From contig NZ_VEED01000009.1 of assembly GCF_007678255.1 (NCBI RefSeq), positions 162,808 to 226,807 on the forward strand: a DNA stretch of 64,000 nucleotides, read 5' to 3'. Below, one piece after another: positions 56,244-64,000 of this stretch. The DNA is from Bacillus sp. X1(2014) (GTDB taxonomy: Bacteria > Bacillota > Bacilli > Bacillales_B > DSM-18226). The notes beneath the pieces were generated by a model. It made no database searches. It was not told the origin of the DNA and saw only the letters and a list, made by a program, of their open reading frames with translations. Made by a program: the position numbers and the translations under genes. Every line of letters starts with the position of its first letter. The first letter of the stretch is position 1.

Positions 56244-56508
56244 TTACCATTCTCCATACTCTGTAATAATGAGTTTCTTGATTGTTTTATTATAAAAATC
56301 AATCTTAGGATTTAAGTCGTAATTCGTTTTTTTAAAATCAATCACATCGTCATTGGAAATACAAAATCCGGCAATATATTCATCTTTATTATCAATGATT
56401 TCAAATTCATTTTTAATTTTTAAATACAGAAAAATTAAATTGCATTACAACTTTCTAATCACTCGTTAGTTTGTATTCTTCATAAGGATTGTTTTGTTCT
56501 TCCCCTAT
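56244..56508 (-). pseudogene. Decayed small gene
   Basis: On the minus strand AAAGGAGG is followed seven bases on by ATA where a start would be, then GEEQNNPYEEYKLTSD and a stop. A second frame continues as FLYLKIKNEFEIIDNKDEYI ... KLIITEYGEW and a stop at 56244. A lost start and a frame disruption explain the pattern best. The protein family is unknown, possibly immunity-like. Confidence 0.45.
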
Positions 56509-56574
56509 TTTATTTCCTCCTTTAAATTAACCATCATTTTTTACATATCAATCTACTTAGAGTTTAGCATACCT

Positions 56575-56675
56575 GTTTATTAAGCTAAACTCACCGTTAA
56601 TTCAACATGAAAAAAAGACCGCCGCAGCGACCTTCATCTTAAACTAATGCACCCGTTAGCTTAAGTATATTCCTT
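56575..56675. repeat. Interspersed repeat, copy 3
   Basis: AAGCTAAACTCACCGTTAATTCAACATGAAAAAAAGACCGCCGCAGCGACC ... AAACTAATGCACCCGTTAGCTTAAGTA, a full-length member of the family. Confidence 0.6.
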
Positions 56676-56685
56676 CACAAAAGGA

Positions 56686-57030
56686 TTATATTCCAAAGTG
56701 TATCATGTATTTAATTTCTTCTTTAGCCTTTATTATTTTAGAAGCTAACTGATTAAGTTCAGCAGAATTTTTATATATCGTTGCAGATGTAATCACATCA
56801 TAAAAAATTGATAAAGATTCAGGTGGAATAACTGTAATTCCCCAGTAAGCTAACCCGAACTTTGGACGTTCAAGCGAATGAAAGTAGGTTCTCATAATAG
56901 ATAAATGCTCATTTAAGTGAATAATAATTTCATCATCAACAGAAATACAATTATATTTTTGTGGTTCATAACCAATATTTCTTTTCACATTTTCAGTATT
57001 ATCAATTATTCCAAATTCATGAACAGGCAT
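56686..57030 (-). CDS. Small hypothetical protein, immunity-like
   Basis: A 114-residue acidic protein with AGGAGG before the ATG. It carries LAYWGITVIPPESLSIFYDVI, an alpha/beta pattern found in small Bacillus proteins next to polymorphic toxins. No toxin gene is adjacent. Function unknown. Confidence 0.55.
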   Translation of the reverse strand: MPVHEFGIIDNTENVKRNIGYEPQKYNCISVDDEIIIHLNEHLSIMRTYFHSLERPKFGLAYWGITVIPPESLSIFYDVITSATIYKNSAELNQLASKIIKAKEEIKYMIHFGI

Positions 57031-57069
57031 TATTATCGACCTCCTGATTCACATAGTATAATGCTTTTT

Positions 57070-57135
57070 TGCACTATACTGCCATTTAGTTGAAAAAGAA
57101 AAAGACCGCTGCAACGACGATCATCTTGTCCTAGT
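57070..57135. repeat. Interspersed repeat, copy 4
   Basis: ACTGCCATTTAGTTGAAAAAGAAAAAGACCGCTGCAACGACGATCATC plus GTTAAACTG; same family as copy 3. Confidence 0.6.
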
Positions 57136-57147
57136 TAAACTGTGGAA

Positions 57148-57636
57148 CTACCTTAAATAAGGAGAAATGAAATCTTCAACATATAATCCAGACTTTTCGA
57201 CCTTTTGACGTGCGTTAGGACAATCGTTTATCGCCCCAATAAACATATAATATTCGTATCCGAAATGAACAAAAAACTTGTTTTTGTAACTTAATTTACA
57301 CCAAACAACATTCCGTAATGTTAACTTTGCTAACTCTTTGATCTCTTGCATAGATATGCTTTTGCCCACCCACATTTTTGATAAAAAGGGAGAAGCATTT
57401 TGATTTTCAACCTCGTCAGACCATATCTCCAAAGCATTTATATATAGTTTTTTTAAACCCATCTCATCCATAAAAGTAGTAATGGCGTTTATGTAGTTTG
57501 ATTCTGTTCTCAAATAATCTTCTTCATTTACTTCAGTTCCTACCTCTGAAAAAAAAGTCCATTCCTTGTCGTCAAGATAATTACCTTTTTCATCTCTGTT
57601 TTTTGGGTTATATTTTGTTATTCTCCAAGAAAACAA
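57148..57636 (-). CDS. Hypothetical protein, immunity-like
   Basis: A 162-residue protein. A TTG start at 57636 is preferred, as AAGGTG lies nine bases upstream and the reading then begins FSWRITKYNPKNRDEKGNYL. Typical features are EWTFFSEVG, LRNVVWCKLSYKNKFFVHFGYEYYMFIG and a final SGLYVEDFISPY. I know this arrangement from small Bacillus proteins of unknown role, often in toxin-immunity loci. Confidence 0.6.
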   Translation of the reverse strand: MFSWRITKYNPKNRDEKGNYLDDKEWTFFSEVGTEVNEEDYLRTESNYINAITTFMDEMGLKKLYINALEIWSDEVENQNASPFLSKMWVGKSISMQEIKELAKLTLRNVVWCKLSYKNKFFVHFGYEYYMFIGAINDCPNARQKVEKSGLYVEDFISPYLR

Positions 57637-57706
57637 TTGGTTACACACCTTCTTTTTTATTTTTATTATAAGGGTATTGTGTAGATTTGGGATAATTTCT
57701 AATTAC

Positions 57707-57770
57707 ACTCTACTGCTCAGTTAGTCGAGTAAGAAAAATAACCGTCACAGTGATCATTATGATTAACCTA
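57707..57770. repeat. Interspersed repeat, copy 5
   Basis: TCTACTGCTCAGTTAGTCGAGTAAGAAAAATAACCGTCACAGTGATCATTATG; half-length member of the family. Confidence 0.55.
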
Positions 57771-57773
57771 AAT

Positions 57774-58049
57774 TTAAATTATTTTTTTTGATAATAACCA
57801 TTGTTTAAACCGTTGTACCCCAATATTGTAATCAATCTCTTTATTGTCGATAGAAAATATTCTTGTTCCAAATTGATCTAATGTTAATTCATCTTTAGGG
57901 ATAATATTTTTAAACCCATACCATTTAAAATCAAAGAATATATCCCATACATCCTCAAATTGTCTTTTAAAGGCTATCGCCTCATAATCGCAGTTATCTT
58001 CGTAGTAACCTAAATGCAGATGATATTTATCATCATACGAAATATCCAT
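57774..58049 (-). CDS. Small hypothetical protein
   Basis: A 91-residue acidic, aromatic-rich protein (MDISYDDKYHLHLGYYEDN...) with AGAGGTG before the ATG. No domain recognised; size and composition fit an immunity-type protein. Confidence 0.5.
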   Translation of the reverse strand: MDISYDDKYHLHLGYYEDNCDYEAIAFKRQFEDVWDIFFDFKWYGFKNIIPKDELTLDQFGTRIFSIDNKEIDYNIGVQRFKQWLLSKKII

Positions 58050-58099
58050 TCAGCACCTCTTTTTCATTATATAAAATTATCAATTAGGCAGTTGGAAAT

Positions 58100-58205
58100 C
58101 AAATTCCCTTCTTCAAGTAACCTGCCCCGTTAGTGGAACAAAAAAAAGAGCCGCCGCAGCAACCCGTTGTTAAAAATAAGCACCCTCAAGTTGGAGTACA
58201 TAAAC
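58100..58205. repeat. Interspersed repeat, copy 6
   Basis: TTCTTCAAGTAACCTGCCCCGTTAGTGGAACAAAAAAAAGAGCCGCCGCAGCAACC ... AAAATAAGCACCCTCAAGTTGGAGTACA; full length. Confidence 0.6.
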
Positions 58206-58211
58206 TTGTAA

Positions 58212-58427
58212 TCATTTTCTTTTTTTCTTTAAATACAATAATTCAAAGATGAAAGCAAATAGACTTAGTACCATTACTAAATCAATTATATTTTGAACTA
58301 AGATCGAATCAATTTTTAGGATACGAGTGATAATATCCGAAAATAAAACAATAAAGAAAATTGACCACAATATTTTTTGCTTTTTAGAAAGATTAGAAAC
58401 AGGCTCAAAAAAAGTCGTTAATTTCAT
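58212..58427 (-). CDS. Small membrane protein
   Basis: A 71-residue protein with TAGGAG before the ATG and two hydrophobic helices (ILWSIFFIVLFSDII and IIDLVMVLSLFAFIFELLYL), ending KKKRK. Function unknown. Confidence 0.6.
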   Translation of the reverse strand: MKLTTFFEPVSNLSKKQKILWSIFFIVLFSDIITRILKIDSILVQNIIDLVMVLSLFAFIFELLYLKKKRK

Positions 58428-58519
58428 AAAAAAATCTCCTATTTACCTTTTATTCATCTATTTCAATTATATCAACAAAAAGTGAAAATCCACATTTTTA
58501 TTACATGCAACCCTTTTCC

Positions 58520-58585
58520 TTCTTCAACTAAACTGCTCCTTTAGTACAATAACAAATAGGTTCATCGTAACCATCTTTCAAAGCG
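58520..58585. repeat. Interspersed repeat, copy 7
   Basis: TTCTTCAACTAAACTGCTCCTTTAGTACAATAACAAATAGGTTCATCG; weaker member. Confidence 0.5.
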
Positions 58586-58649
58586 AGGGATGAGAATATC
58601 TATAACACGCATGTCATACATTTAGATGGGAAAGGGGTTGAAAAGCGAA

Positions 58650-58808
58650 ATGATTGCCGCATGGATTTCCGCTGTGATTGGCGGAATTTATTCAGGAATT
58701 TACTATGGTCAGGCTCCAAGTGCAACGGATGTATTCACCGGTTTTATCGCCGGCATTCTTATTGACTTTTATATCCTTTATCGACAGAAAAACGGGTCAG
58801 AAGGCTGA
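58650..58808 (+). CDS. Small membrane protein
   Basis: A 52-residue protein from the ATG at 58650 with AAAGGGG upstream; an in-frame ATG at 58626 would add eight residues but lacks a ribosome site. Glycine-rich helices (ISAVIGGIYSGIYYG, FTGFIAGILIDFYILY). Its stop lies inside a terminator. Confidence 0.55.
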   Translation: MIAAWISAVIGGIYSGIYYGQAPSATDVFTGFIAGILIDFYILYRQKNGSEG

Positions 58809-58825
58809 TCCGTTTTAGTTTTTTT
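58788..58825 (+). terminator. Terminator overlapping the 3' end of the membrane gene
   Basis: AAAACGGGTCAG pairs with CTGATCCGTTTT, then TTTTTTT. Confidence 0.85.
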
Positions 58826-59025
58826 ATTAAAAACATTCATATGGGGCTGGGCTGAATCGTTGATGCAGGAAATCTCCAATGGACTAGACATTCCTGAACA
58901 TTGTAGACAATTAATAGAGCCATTACACAAGCAACGGATTTAGTAATAATTTCCGGATTTTTATTGAACTAAAGCGAAATAACATATGAAAATGGTCAGG
59001 AACTGATATAACAAAGTTTAATATA

Positions 59026-59523
59026 TCAATTCCACCCTAATAAAATTTCTCCACTAAATTTTATTTCAATTACAAACTTTTTATCAATACAATATAACAT
59101 TTGTTCATCATATTTTAAGTCATTAAAACTCTTAATTATATTATTAATGGGAGTTACTAAAACTGGTGAAGTACCTGGATAAATTGATCCTTTTTTTAAA
59201 CTATATACCTTAGCGTCATCATATCTTTTTTCACTAATAAATTTTTGTATTTGGCGAGAGCTAGTAATTTCAACTTTATTTTCCATTAATCCCCAATCAA
59301 TGCCACCAATACCATATGATACAAAAGGATAATCATCCTGTATTTTATCATAAATTATTTTACTTTCTTCTTCAGATAAGATTTCTACTAAATTTATATC
59401 ACGATAATACTCTTTAAATTCTAATGCTACTGATGTATATAACCCTTCTAAACGTTTTTTCTCTTTTTGTTGTACAAGTTCTTTCAATCTTTGTTTTCTT
59501 TTTTCTCTTTCTTCACTATCCAA
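59026..59523 (-). CDS. Hypothetical protein, immunity-like
   Basis: A 165-residue protein. A TTG start at 59523 (MDSEEREKRKQRLKEL) is six bases after AAAGGTG; an in-frame GTG just upstream overlaps the ribosome site. Lysine-rich helix first, then an alpha/beta domain with DYPFVSYGIGGIDWGLMEN and FVIEIKFSGEILLGWN. Possibly an SMI1- or CdiI-like immunity protein, but no motif proves it. Confidence 0.55.
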   Translation of the reverse strand: MDSEEREKRKQRLKELVQQKEKKRLEGLYTSVALEFKEYYRDINLVEILSEEESKIIYDKIQDDYPFVSYGIGGIDWGLMENKVEITSSRQIQKFISEKRYDDAKVYSLKKGSIYPGTSPVLVTPINNIIKSFNDLKYDEQMLYCIDKKFVIEIKFSGEILLGWN

Positions 59524-59582
59524 ATAAATCACCTTTTTTAATAAAAACTTTACTTAATTATACCATTTAGAAAATATTTCTT

Positions 59583-59680
59583 ATTCAACTAAACTGCATC
59601 CGTTAGCACAAGAAGAAAGCTACCAAAAATGACAGCCTAGATCTTCAACTCTAGCACCCGATAGTTCAATAAGCAGATTG
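59583..59680. repeat. Interspersed repeat, copy 8
   Basis: TTCAACTAAACTGCATCCGTTAGCACAAGAAGAAAGCTACC ... TTCAACTCTAGCACCCGATAGTTCAATAAGCAG; full length with both halves. Confidence 0.6.
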
Positions 59681-59715
59681 TCTTCTATTGCTTATGATCC
59701 TTGTAGAGTTCACTC

Positions 59716-59919
59716 CTATTTTTGTTCATTTTTCTGCTCTTCTCTAAATTTATTTAAACATTTTTTACATATACAATGTTTTCTTTTACTTTCCGAAGGA
59801 ACCAATTCAAAGATTTCATTTGGAAATTTTTCTAGGTTACACCAGCAGTTACCGTGTTCTCCAGCACCTATCATACACCCGTTTTCTTCTTCACATATAG
59901 GACAATATTTATTAGCCAA
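59716..59919 (-). CDS. Cysteine-rich CWC-family protein
   Basis: A 67-residue protein with a TTG start at 59919 placed six bases after AAGGAGGGG. CPICEEENGC, then GNCWCNLEKFP, then CICKKCLNKF is the pattern of the cysteine-rich CWC family (eight conserved cysteines, probable zinc binding). Role in the cell unknown. Confidence 0.8.
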   Translation of the reverse strand: MANKYCPICEEENGCMIGAGEHGNCWCNLEKFPNEIFELVPSESKRKHCICKKCLNKFREEQKNEQK

Positions 59920-59972
59920 TGGCAACCCCTCCTTAATCCTTTATAATTTCAGTCAAATAAAAGTTGAATAAC

Positions 59973-60395
59973 CTACTTTTCTAATCTAACAAGATATTTT
60001 TCATAAATCTTAATTTCAGCAAGATTATAATCCTCTAATTGTATGGTCAAGCTACCTAGTTTTGGTTCGAGTTCCTCACCAAGCCAACAGGGATAAATTT
60101 CACAAAACTCACCAGGATTAAGATGTTCTTTTAGAAAGTTACATAAAGCAATAAAATCCTTTTGCGATTTTTTATAATTACATGGATTTTTCTTTTTTTG
60201 ATATACATTTAAATTATATAGAGGATTGGGTATTTCAATTTCATAGACATTTTTAGTTGAGAAATGCTTTTCCTTAACATTCTTTCCGTTTTCTTCTTCT
60301 GAAAAGATATATCCTATATCAATAGAGTTATATGTTGTCAATTCGTCAGTGATTTCCATATTAAAATTGCATCCTAGATACGTCGCTAAACTCAT
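59973..60395 (-). CDS. Hypothetical protein, immunity-like
   Basis: A 140-residue protein with TAGGAGGAG before the ATG. Begins MSLATYLGCNFNMEIT and contains FCEIYPCWLGEELEPKLGSLTIQL. The pattern occurs in small solitary Bacillaceae genes; function unknown. Divergent small neighbours and flanking repeats place it in the cassette-like array. Confidence 0.6.
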   Translation of the reverse strand: MSLATYLGCNFNMEITDELTTYNSIDIGYIFSEEENGKNVKEKHFSTKNVYEIEIPNPLYNLNVYQKKKNPCNYKKSQKDFIALCNFLKEHLNPGEFCEIYPCWLGEELEPKLGSLTIQLEDYNLAEIKIYEKYLVRLEK

Positions 60396-60517
60396 TAAAA
60401 CTCCTCCTAAGAAAGGTGTTTACTCCTTTTAAGGTTATCATATTATCTATTGTATTATAGGAAAAAGGGAGCAAATTTCTTTACAATAACAACTCAGTCA
60501 AAAACACTTTATCTGTA

Positions 60518-60605
60518 TGAATATCGAACAAGAAAAGGACTGCCGAAGCAGCCCCTATTCTTCAGCATAAGCACCCTTTAGTTGAACAAGAACATTCTTT
60601 AATTA
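60518..60605. repeat. Interspersed repeat, copy 9
   Basis: ATCGAACAAGAAAAGGACTGCCGAAGCAGCCCC ... CAGCATAAGCACCCTTTAGTTGAACAAGAACA; the centre CTGCCGAAGCAG forms a hairpin. Confidence 0.6.
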
Positions 60606-60663
60606 ATCTTTGTGGTATATAATGAAATTAACAAAGAAAATAAAATCGAAGGCAGGGAAATGA

Positions 60664-60879
60664 ATGGAAAAGATTTGGCACACAGAACAAAATGAGCGAG
60701 TTGCTAAAATCCATAAAAAAACCAATAATTGGCATAGTCAGCATAATAAAAGGGTTTCAGAGTTTCATAAAAATCACGCCTCTAAAATAGAAGCTGGTGA
60801 TAATGGAAACGGCTTGTTTGCACGATGGGAAAGGTTTGTCTACAACCAAGGTAAAGCTTTATTCAAGGCAGCTAAATAA
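60664..60879 (+). CDS. Small basic hypothetical protein
   Basis: A 71-residue basic, histidine- and asparagine-rich protein (MEKIWHTEQNERVAKIHKK...) with CAGGGAAA before the ATG and a terminator directly after. HNKRVSEFHKNHASK repeats the earlier QNERVAKIHKKTNNW, hinting at an internal duplication. Function unknown. Confidence 0.6.
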   Translation: MEKIWHTEQNERVAKIHKKTNNWHSQHNKRVSEFHKNHASKIEAGDNGNGLFARWERFVYNQGKALFKAAK

Positions 60880-60896
60880 CCCTTTTTTGAAATTGG

Positions 60897-60921
60897 CTGT
60901 TCCTGTCGGGACAGTTTTTTT
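60897..60921 (+). terminator. Terminator after the basic protein gene
   Basis: CTGTTCC, TGTC loop, GGGACAG, then seven T. Confidence 0.85.
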
Positions 60922-60967
60922 GTTAATTTATTGGAATAAATTATACAATTAAAACGTATTTATTGTT

Positions 60968-61048
60968 TCTCTTCTTCAAGTAACCTACCACGTTAGTCGA
61001 AAAAGAAAAATGCTACTTTTTTAGCAGCCAGATCTTTAAGGAAAGCAC
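60968..61048. repeat. Interspersed repeat, copy 10
   Basis: TTCTTCAAGTAACCTACCACGTTAGTCGAAAAAGAAAAATGCTACTTTTTTAGCAGCC followed by TAAGGAAAGCAC. Confidence 0.6.
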
Positions 61049-61140
61049 AAAGACTATACTGCAAGGGAAAATAGTGGATATTGTTTGAACCTCTCTAGCA
61101 TAGGTGACGCCTGTTCTATTAATAGGAGTCCAGATTATAT

Positions 61141-61416
61141 TCAAAGATTTTCTAAAAGGACCATTCCCTCTGAGTTCTCTTTAACGAATAATATAAGATT
61201 CTTTTCTCCACAAATAGTTCCAATGATTGTATCTCTGTATACCCTCTTAAACTCATTGCCTATTCTTCGCGCGCGCCCTTTCTCCATTTTTATTTCAATC
61301 ATTTTCACTCCACACGTAGGGTATAACCAGTCCTCAATGAGTGAACAATCCTTTCTTTCTATCTGATCAAGGAGTTGGCTTTTTTCTTTTTGTATGTTAG
61401 TTTCATAGGATTCCAA
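61141..61416 (-). CDS. Small hypothetical protein
   Basis: A 91-residue protein with a TTG start seven bases after AGAGGTG. Contains GVKMIEIKMEKGRARRIGNEFKR and ICGEKNLILFVKENSEG. No domain recognised. Confidence 0.45.
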   Translation of the reverse strand: MESYETNIQKEKSQLLDQIERKDCSLIEDWLYPTCGVKMIEIKMEKGRARRIGNEFKRVYRDTIIGTICGEKNLILFVKENSEGMVLLENL

Positions 61417-61538
61417 TAAATCACACCTCTATTCAATCAAATATGCACACCAGCTCTTTTCCCTCAACTGTCGTACGAACTCTGTCCAAGCCCTAAAAAG
61501 GTTCACTCTATGTTCAGAGCCGTTTTTATATATTTTGT

Positions 61539-61802
61539 CTATAACTCTACTTTTGTTATTATTCCCATAGCTTGTTCATACTCTTGCTTTACATCCTCGG
61601 GTTGCCCGGCACTAAACGCGTAATAATCTCTTTTCGAGAAATCTGTTCCAATAGTTAGCCTTAATTCATGCAGTTTTTTTCGACGCCAATCCTCAAATGG
61701 CAATCCTTTTTCCAACACAGAACGTCTATCTTCTGGCCATGGGACTAGTTTGGCTTTTTCTGGATCTCTAATAACACCTGATGGATCAAGCCCTTTCTCC
61801 AA
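61539..61802 (-). pseudogene. Probable 3' remnant of a larger gene
   Basis: An 87-residue reading frame without a good start; the only near start is a TTG lacking a ribosome site, and the next frame upstream (LRKGLKGELRSS) reads as if it once joined it. The end, DWRRKKLHELRLTIG...SAGQPEDVKQEYEQAMGIITK, looks like genuine protein. Perhaps the tail of a toxin or phage structural gene. Confidence 0.4.
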
Positions 61803-61941
61803 CTGCTTCTAAGTTCGCCTTTAAGCCCTTTCTAAGTGCGACGATTCCTACGTCTGAAGCCCCGAGATGTTCATTGTTTCTGTCTGTAATAGTTCCTTGC
61901 CCTACCCATCCAACAATGTCCTGATTGAGCACGGAGTGAAA

Positions 61942-61997
61942 ACGGGGTCAGACCCTCAGTGCGCTAACACGTTAGCAAGTTGGGGGTCTGACCCCGT
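61942..61997. repeat. REP-like hairpin element
   Basis: ACGGGGTCAGACCC pairs with GGGTCTGACCCCGT, and within the loop GCTAAC pairs with GTTAGC. GGGGTCAGACCC-type ends are typical of REP elements mobilised by RAYT transposases; no such gene is seen here. Confidence 0.65.
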
Positions 61998-62002
61998 CAG
62001 GA

Positions 62003-62083
62003 AAAAAACGACTCCAAATTTGAAGGCGTTTATTGATGTTTTGGTGATTTTTCTGCTTATTTTTTGTAAAAGTCTGTATCGTC
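62003..62083 (+). repeat. Repeat copy B, shared with 53821-53905
   Basis: ACTCCAAATTTGAAGGCGTTTATTGATGTTTTGGTGATTTTTCTGCTTATTTTTTGTAAA-type sequence, same orientation as copy A. Follows the REP-like hairpin directly and precedes the AAA ATPase gene. Confidence 0.65.
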
Positions 62084-62171
62084 CAAAATTAATTTTCCAA
62101 GCTAATTTTTGCTTAGGTTAGCCTTCAAGTATGATAGAATGATGGTAAAAAAGTTAGGTAGGTGAGGTAAG

Positions 62172-62918
62172 GTGATAAATTCCCCTTATTTAAGAAGTGT
62201 AGTTTTAAAGCGAGAGGATGTACCTGCATTTACCAAATATCCATTTAATCTTCCTAGTATAAAATCATTAGATCATCTTCCCTTTCATCCCAAGGTTACC
62301 TACCTGATTGGTGAGAACGGAATGGGGAAATCTACTTTATTGGAGGCGATCGCCGTTTCATTAGGGTTTAATCCCGAGGGTGGATCCTTTAATTTCAACT
62401 TTTCTACGTTTGATTCCCACTCTGAATTAACAGACTATCTCAAATTGATCAAGGGGATTGATAAGCCAAGAGACGGTTTCTTCTTACGTGCGGAAAGCTT
62501 TTATAATGTGGCTTCGAATATTGAAGAATTGGATCAGTGTGGTGGAGGTCCGAAGATTATCAACTCTTTTGGCGGACAATCCCTTCATGAACAATCGCAT
62601 GGGGAGGCCTTCTTCTCTACCTTTGTTCATCGTTTTGGAGGGAATGGTATCTATATCCTTGATGAACCTGAAGCTGCCCTTTCTCCCTTACGGCAAATGT
62701 CAATGGTTACTAGAATCCATGACTTAGTGAATCAACACTCCCAACTCATTATTGCAACCCATTCACCAATCATAATGTCGTACCCAAACTCACTCATATA
62801 TGAACTGAGCGAAGATGGCATTCAAGAGAAAAAACTTGAGGAAACCAATCATTTTCAGATCATGAAACAGTTTTTAAATGATCCTAAAAGGATGCTTCAT
62901 CTTCTTCTGGAATCATAA
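62172..62918 (+). CDS. AAA-family ATPase (ABC-type, RecF/SMC-like fold)
   Basis: A 248-residue protein with a GTG start after AGGTGAGG. Walker A is GENGMGKST near residue 47, the signature-like region is SHGEAFFSTF, Walker B is GIYILDEPEAALSP and a switch histidine lies in IIATHSPIIM. This is the stand-alone small AAA ATPase type seen alone or with defence modules. No partner nuclease gene is adjacent. Confidence 0.85.
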   Translation: MINSPYLRSVVLKREDVPAFTKYPFNLPSIKSLDHLPFHPKVTYLIGENGMGKSTLLEAIAVSLGFNPEGGSFNFNFSTFDSHSELTDYLKLIKGIDKPRDGFFLRAESFYNVASNIEELDQCGGGPKIINSFGGQSLHEQSHGEAFFSTFVHRFGGNGIYILDEPEAALSPLRQMSMVTRIHDLVNQHSQLIIATHSPIIMSYPNSLIYELSEDGIQEKKLEETNHFQIMKQFLNDPKRMLHLLLES

Positions 62919-63332
62919 GTAGCGTCTTAAGAAACAAAGGAAAAGGAAGCACGCGTTCCATTAACGGGTTCCGTTTCCTATCGCAAAACGTGAATTTACA
63001 GCTAAATATGTAAAGTAAAATGCCTATCTATTTGCACTGTATTTGCGGTGCTTTTTGTTTCCAAAAAAATAGCCAAGTTTCTTATGAACTAAGGCTACAC
63101 ACCGTATTAATTTCGAAGGGATAATGAACTAAAGCCCCAAAATTCATAAAGAACCCTCTTTGGATCAACAATAATACAACTAATTCCTACATATTCTGTG
63201 TCATAACTTATTTTCTCCATAGATTATAAAAAGGTTTGTAATAAGAATAAACTGCGAAGCAGTAAACGTTCTCAAACTCTTGCACCCGATAGCTGAATAT
63301 GGTGGAAACCGATTTTGGGGAATAAAAATCAC
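62919..63332. other. Non-coding stretch with decayed repeat halves
   Basis: No gene supported. Fragments such as GAACTAAAGCCCCAAAA (63127) and TTGCACCCGATAGCTGAATA (63279) are degenerate pieces of the interspersed repeat. Confidence 0.4.
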
Positions 63333-63671
63333 CTAATCTCCAAAAGCGTATATGTGTTTCTTTTGTTTTATTGCATCTTCACATAGTTCTTTAAATTCTT
63401 GTGCAAAAGCCCTTATTTCTTGTTCCTTCTCACCAGTCAAATTGTAAATATTAATTAAGGCTTCACATATTACTATTAAATCTGGAATCTTATCTCTATA
63501 TACTATTGTTTGACGATATGGGTCAAGATTCAAAAGAAGATTAAAGTCATTACCATTGCCCTTTTCCTTTTTAATTAAGTACGCGTGTATTCTCTCGTTA
63601 AAATGTACATATCTTTCTGCCTTTGATGCTTCTTTATCGGTTACTCCAATTGAAAAATCTATTCCACACAT
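63333..63671 (-). CDS. Small hypothetical protein
   Basis: A 112-residue protein from the ATG at 63671 (MCGIDFSIGVTDKEASKAERYV), with AGGATG eight bases upstream. Mostly helical. Function unknown; like its neighbours a short, solitary gene. Confidence 0.5.
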   Translation of the reverse strand: MCGIDFSIGVTDKEASKAERYVHFNERIHAYLIKKEKGNGNDFNLLLNLDPYRQTIVYRDKIPDLIVICEALINIYNLTGEKEQEIRAFAQEFKELCEDAIKQKKHIYAFGD

Positions 63672-64000
63672 AGCTATCACATCCTAAAACCTAATAACAG
63701 TAATTATTATTATTTTTATCATTTCTTCTTCAACTCCCTCAGTTTAATACGATTTTCTCCCGAATACTCGCTTATTCGCAGGATTTCATAACCTTTGATA
63801 TAGGAATAACAATTGAATGCAATGAGATTAGATTATTATGGCTTTCGTGTAGGCATAGTTAAATAGAGGAGTAAAGTACAACTCCACAATTCACCATATA
63901 ATGTACATGCTCCACGCCGCCCCTGGAGGCTTTCCCTCCCATGTCTCAACGGGTCATTTGCCCTATCATTCCTTCGTCATGCCTATCCAAGGGGTGGAGG
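63672..64000. other. Non-coding stretch ending in GC-rich DNA
   Basis: No gene supported. From about 63900 the sequence becomes noticeably GC-richer (CCGCCCCTGGAGGCTTTCCCTCC) than its surroundings, with a small GGAGG/CCTCC palindrome. It may be the edge of a mobile or structural-RNA element that continues beyond the window. Confidence 0.3.

Noticed and set aside
55553..61048. CRISPR array
   Set aside because: The repeats are imperfect, far apart (hundreds of bases) and alternate with genes; no short regular spacers and no cas genes.

Overview
The window looks like an accessory region of a low-GC Bacillota chromosome, most likely a Bacillaceae (Bacillus/Neobacillus-type) genome. The basis is AT-rich DNA, strong Shine-Dalgarno sites with frequent GTG/TTG starts, a ComK-family gene, DnaD/DnaB-type replication genes, a DUF3892 protein and a dense set of short interspersed repeats. 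No rRNA, tRNA, CRISPR array or intact insertion sequence was recognised. Family names rest on motifs and gene order read by eye, not on database searches.

Region 1 (1-35 kb, all minus strand) holds two complete, diverged, tandem copies of the restriction half of a Dpd (7-deazaguanine-in-DNA) island. Each copy has the order dpdE (SNF2-type helicase), dpdF (RecQ-like helicase), dpdG, dpdH (P-loop ATPase), dpdI, dpdJ (large DExH helicase), dpdK (phospholipase-D-like nuclease), dpdD. The upstream copy runs 34976 to 17158 and ends in a strong intrinsic terminator. The downstream copy runs 17035 to 1, and its dpdD leaves the window. Starts and stops overlap or nearly touch within each copy, so each is probably one operon.

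Region 2 (35-40 kb) carries a uracil-DNA-glycosylase-like gene, several very small genes, and a phage-like control block. That block has an XRE repressor, an antirepressor-like protein and two coupled tiny membrane proteins around a promoter with a palindromic operator. Imperfect direct repeats of about 58 bp lie on both sides.

Region 3 (40-47.5 kb, minus strand) appears to be the modification part. It has a 686-residue DpdA (N-terminal DUF6884-like domain plus TGT-like domain), an unrecognised 266-residue protein, and a three-gene operon of a short 297-residue DpdA/TGT-like protein followed by a third, compact dpdG-dpdH pair. No dpdB, dpdC or preQ0-synthesis gene was recognised. The likely scheme, by inference, is that DpdA enzymes insert a deazaguanine base into DNA while the E-K/D helicase-nuclease complexes attack unmodified DNA. 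Two full restriction modules, three G/H pairs and two DpdA types suggest two or three parallel specificities or layers.

Region 4 (47.6-54.4 kb) has small unknown genes, a ComK-family regulator behind an attenuator-like leader, a DnaD-like/DnaB-like replication pair and a DUF3892 gene. Region 5 (54.5-64 kb) is an array of small solitary genes (DinB-like, GNAT, CWC-type cysteine-rich, immunity-like and membrane proteins, an AAA ATPase). They are separated by about ten degenerate copies of a roughly 60-100 bp repeat, plus a REP-like hairpin and one decayed gene.
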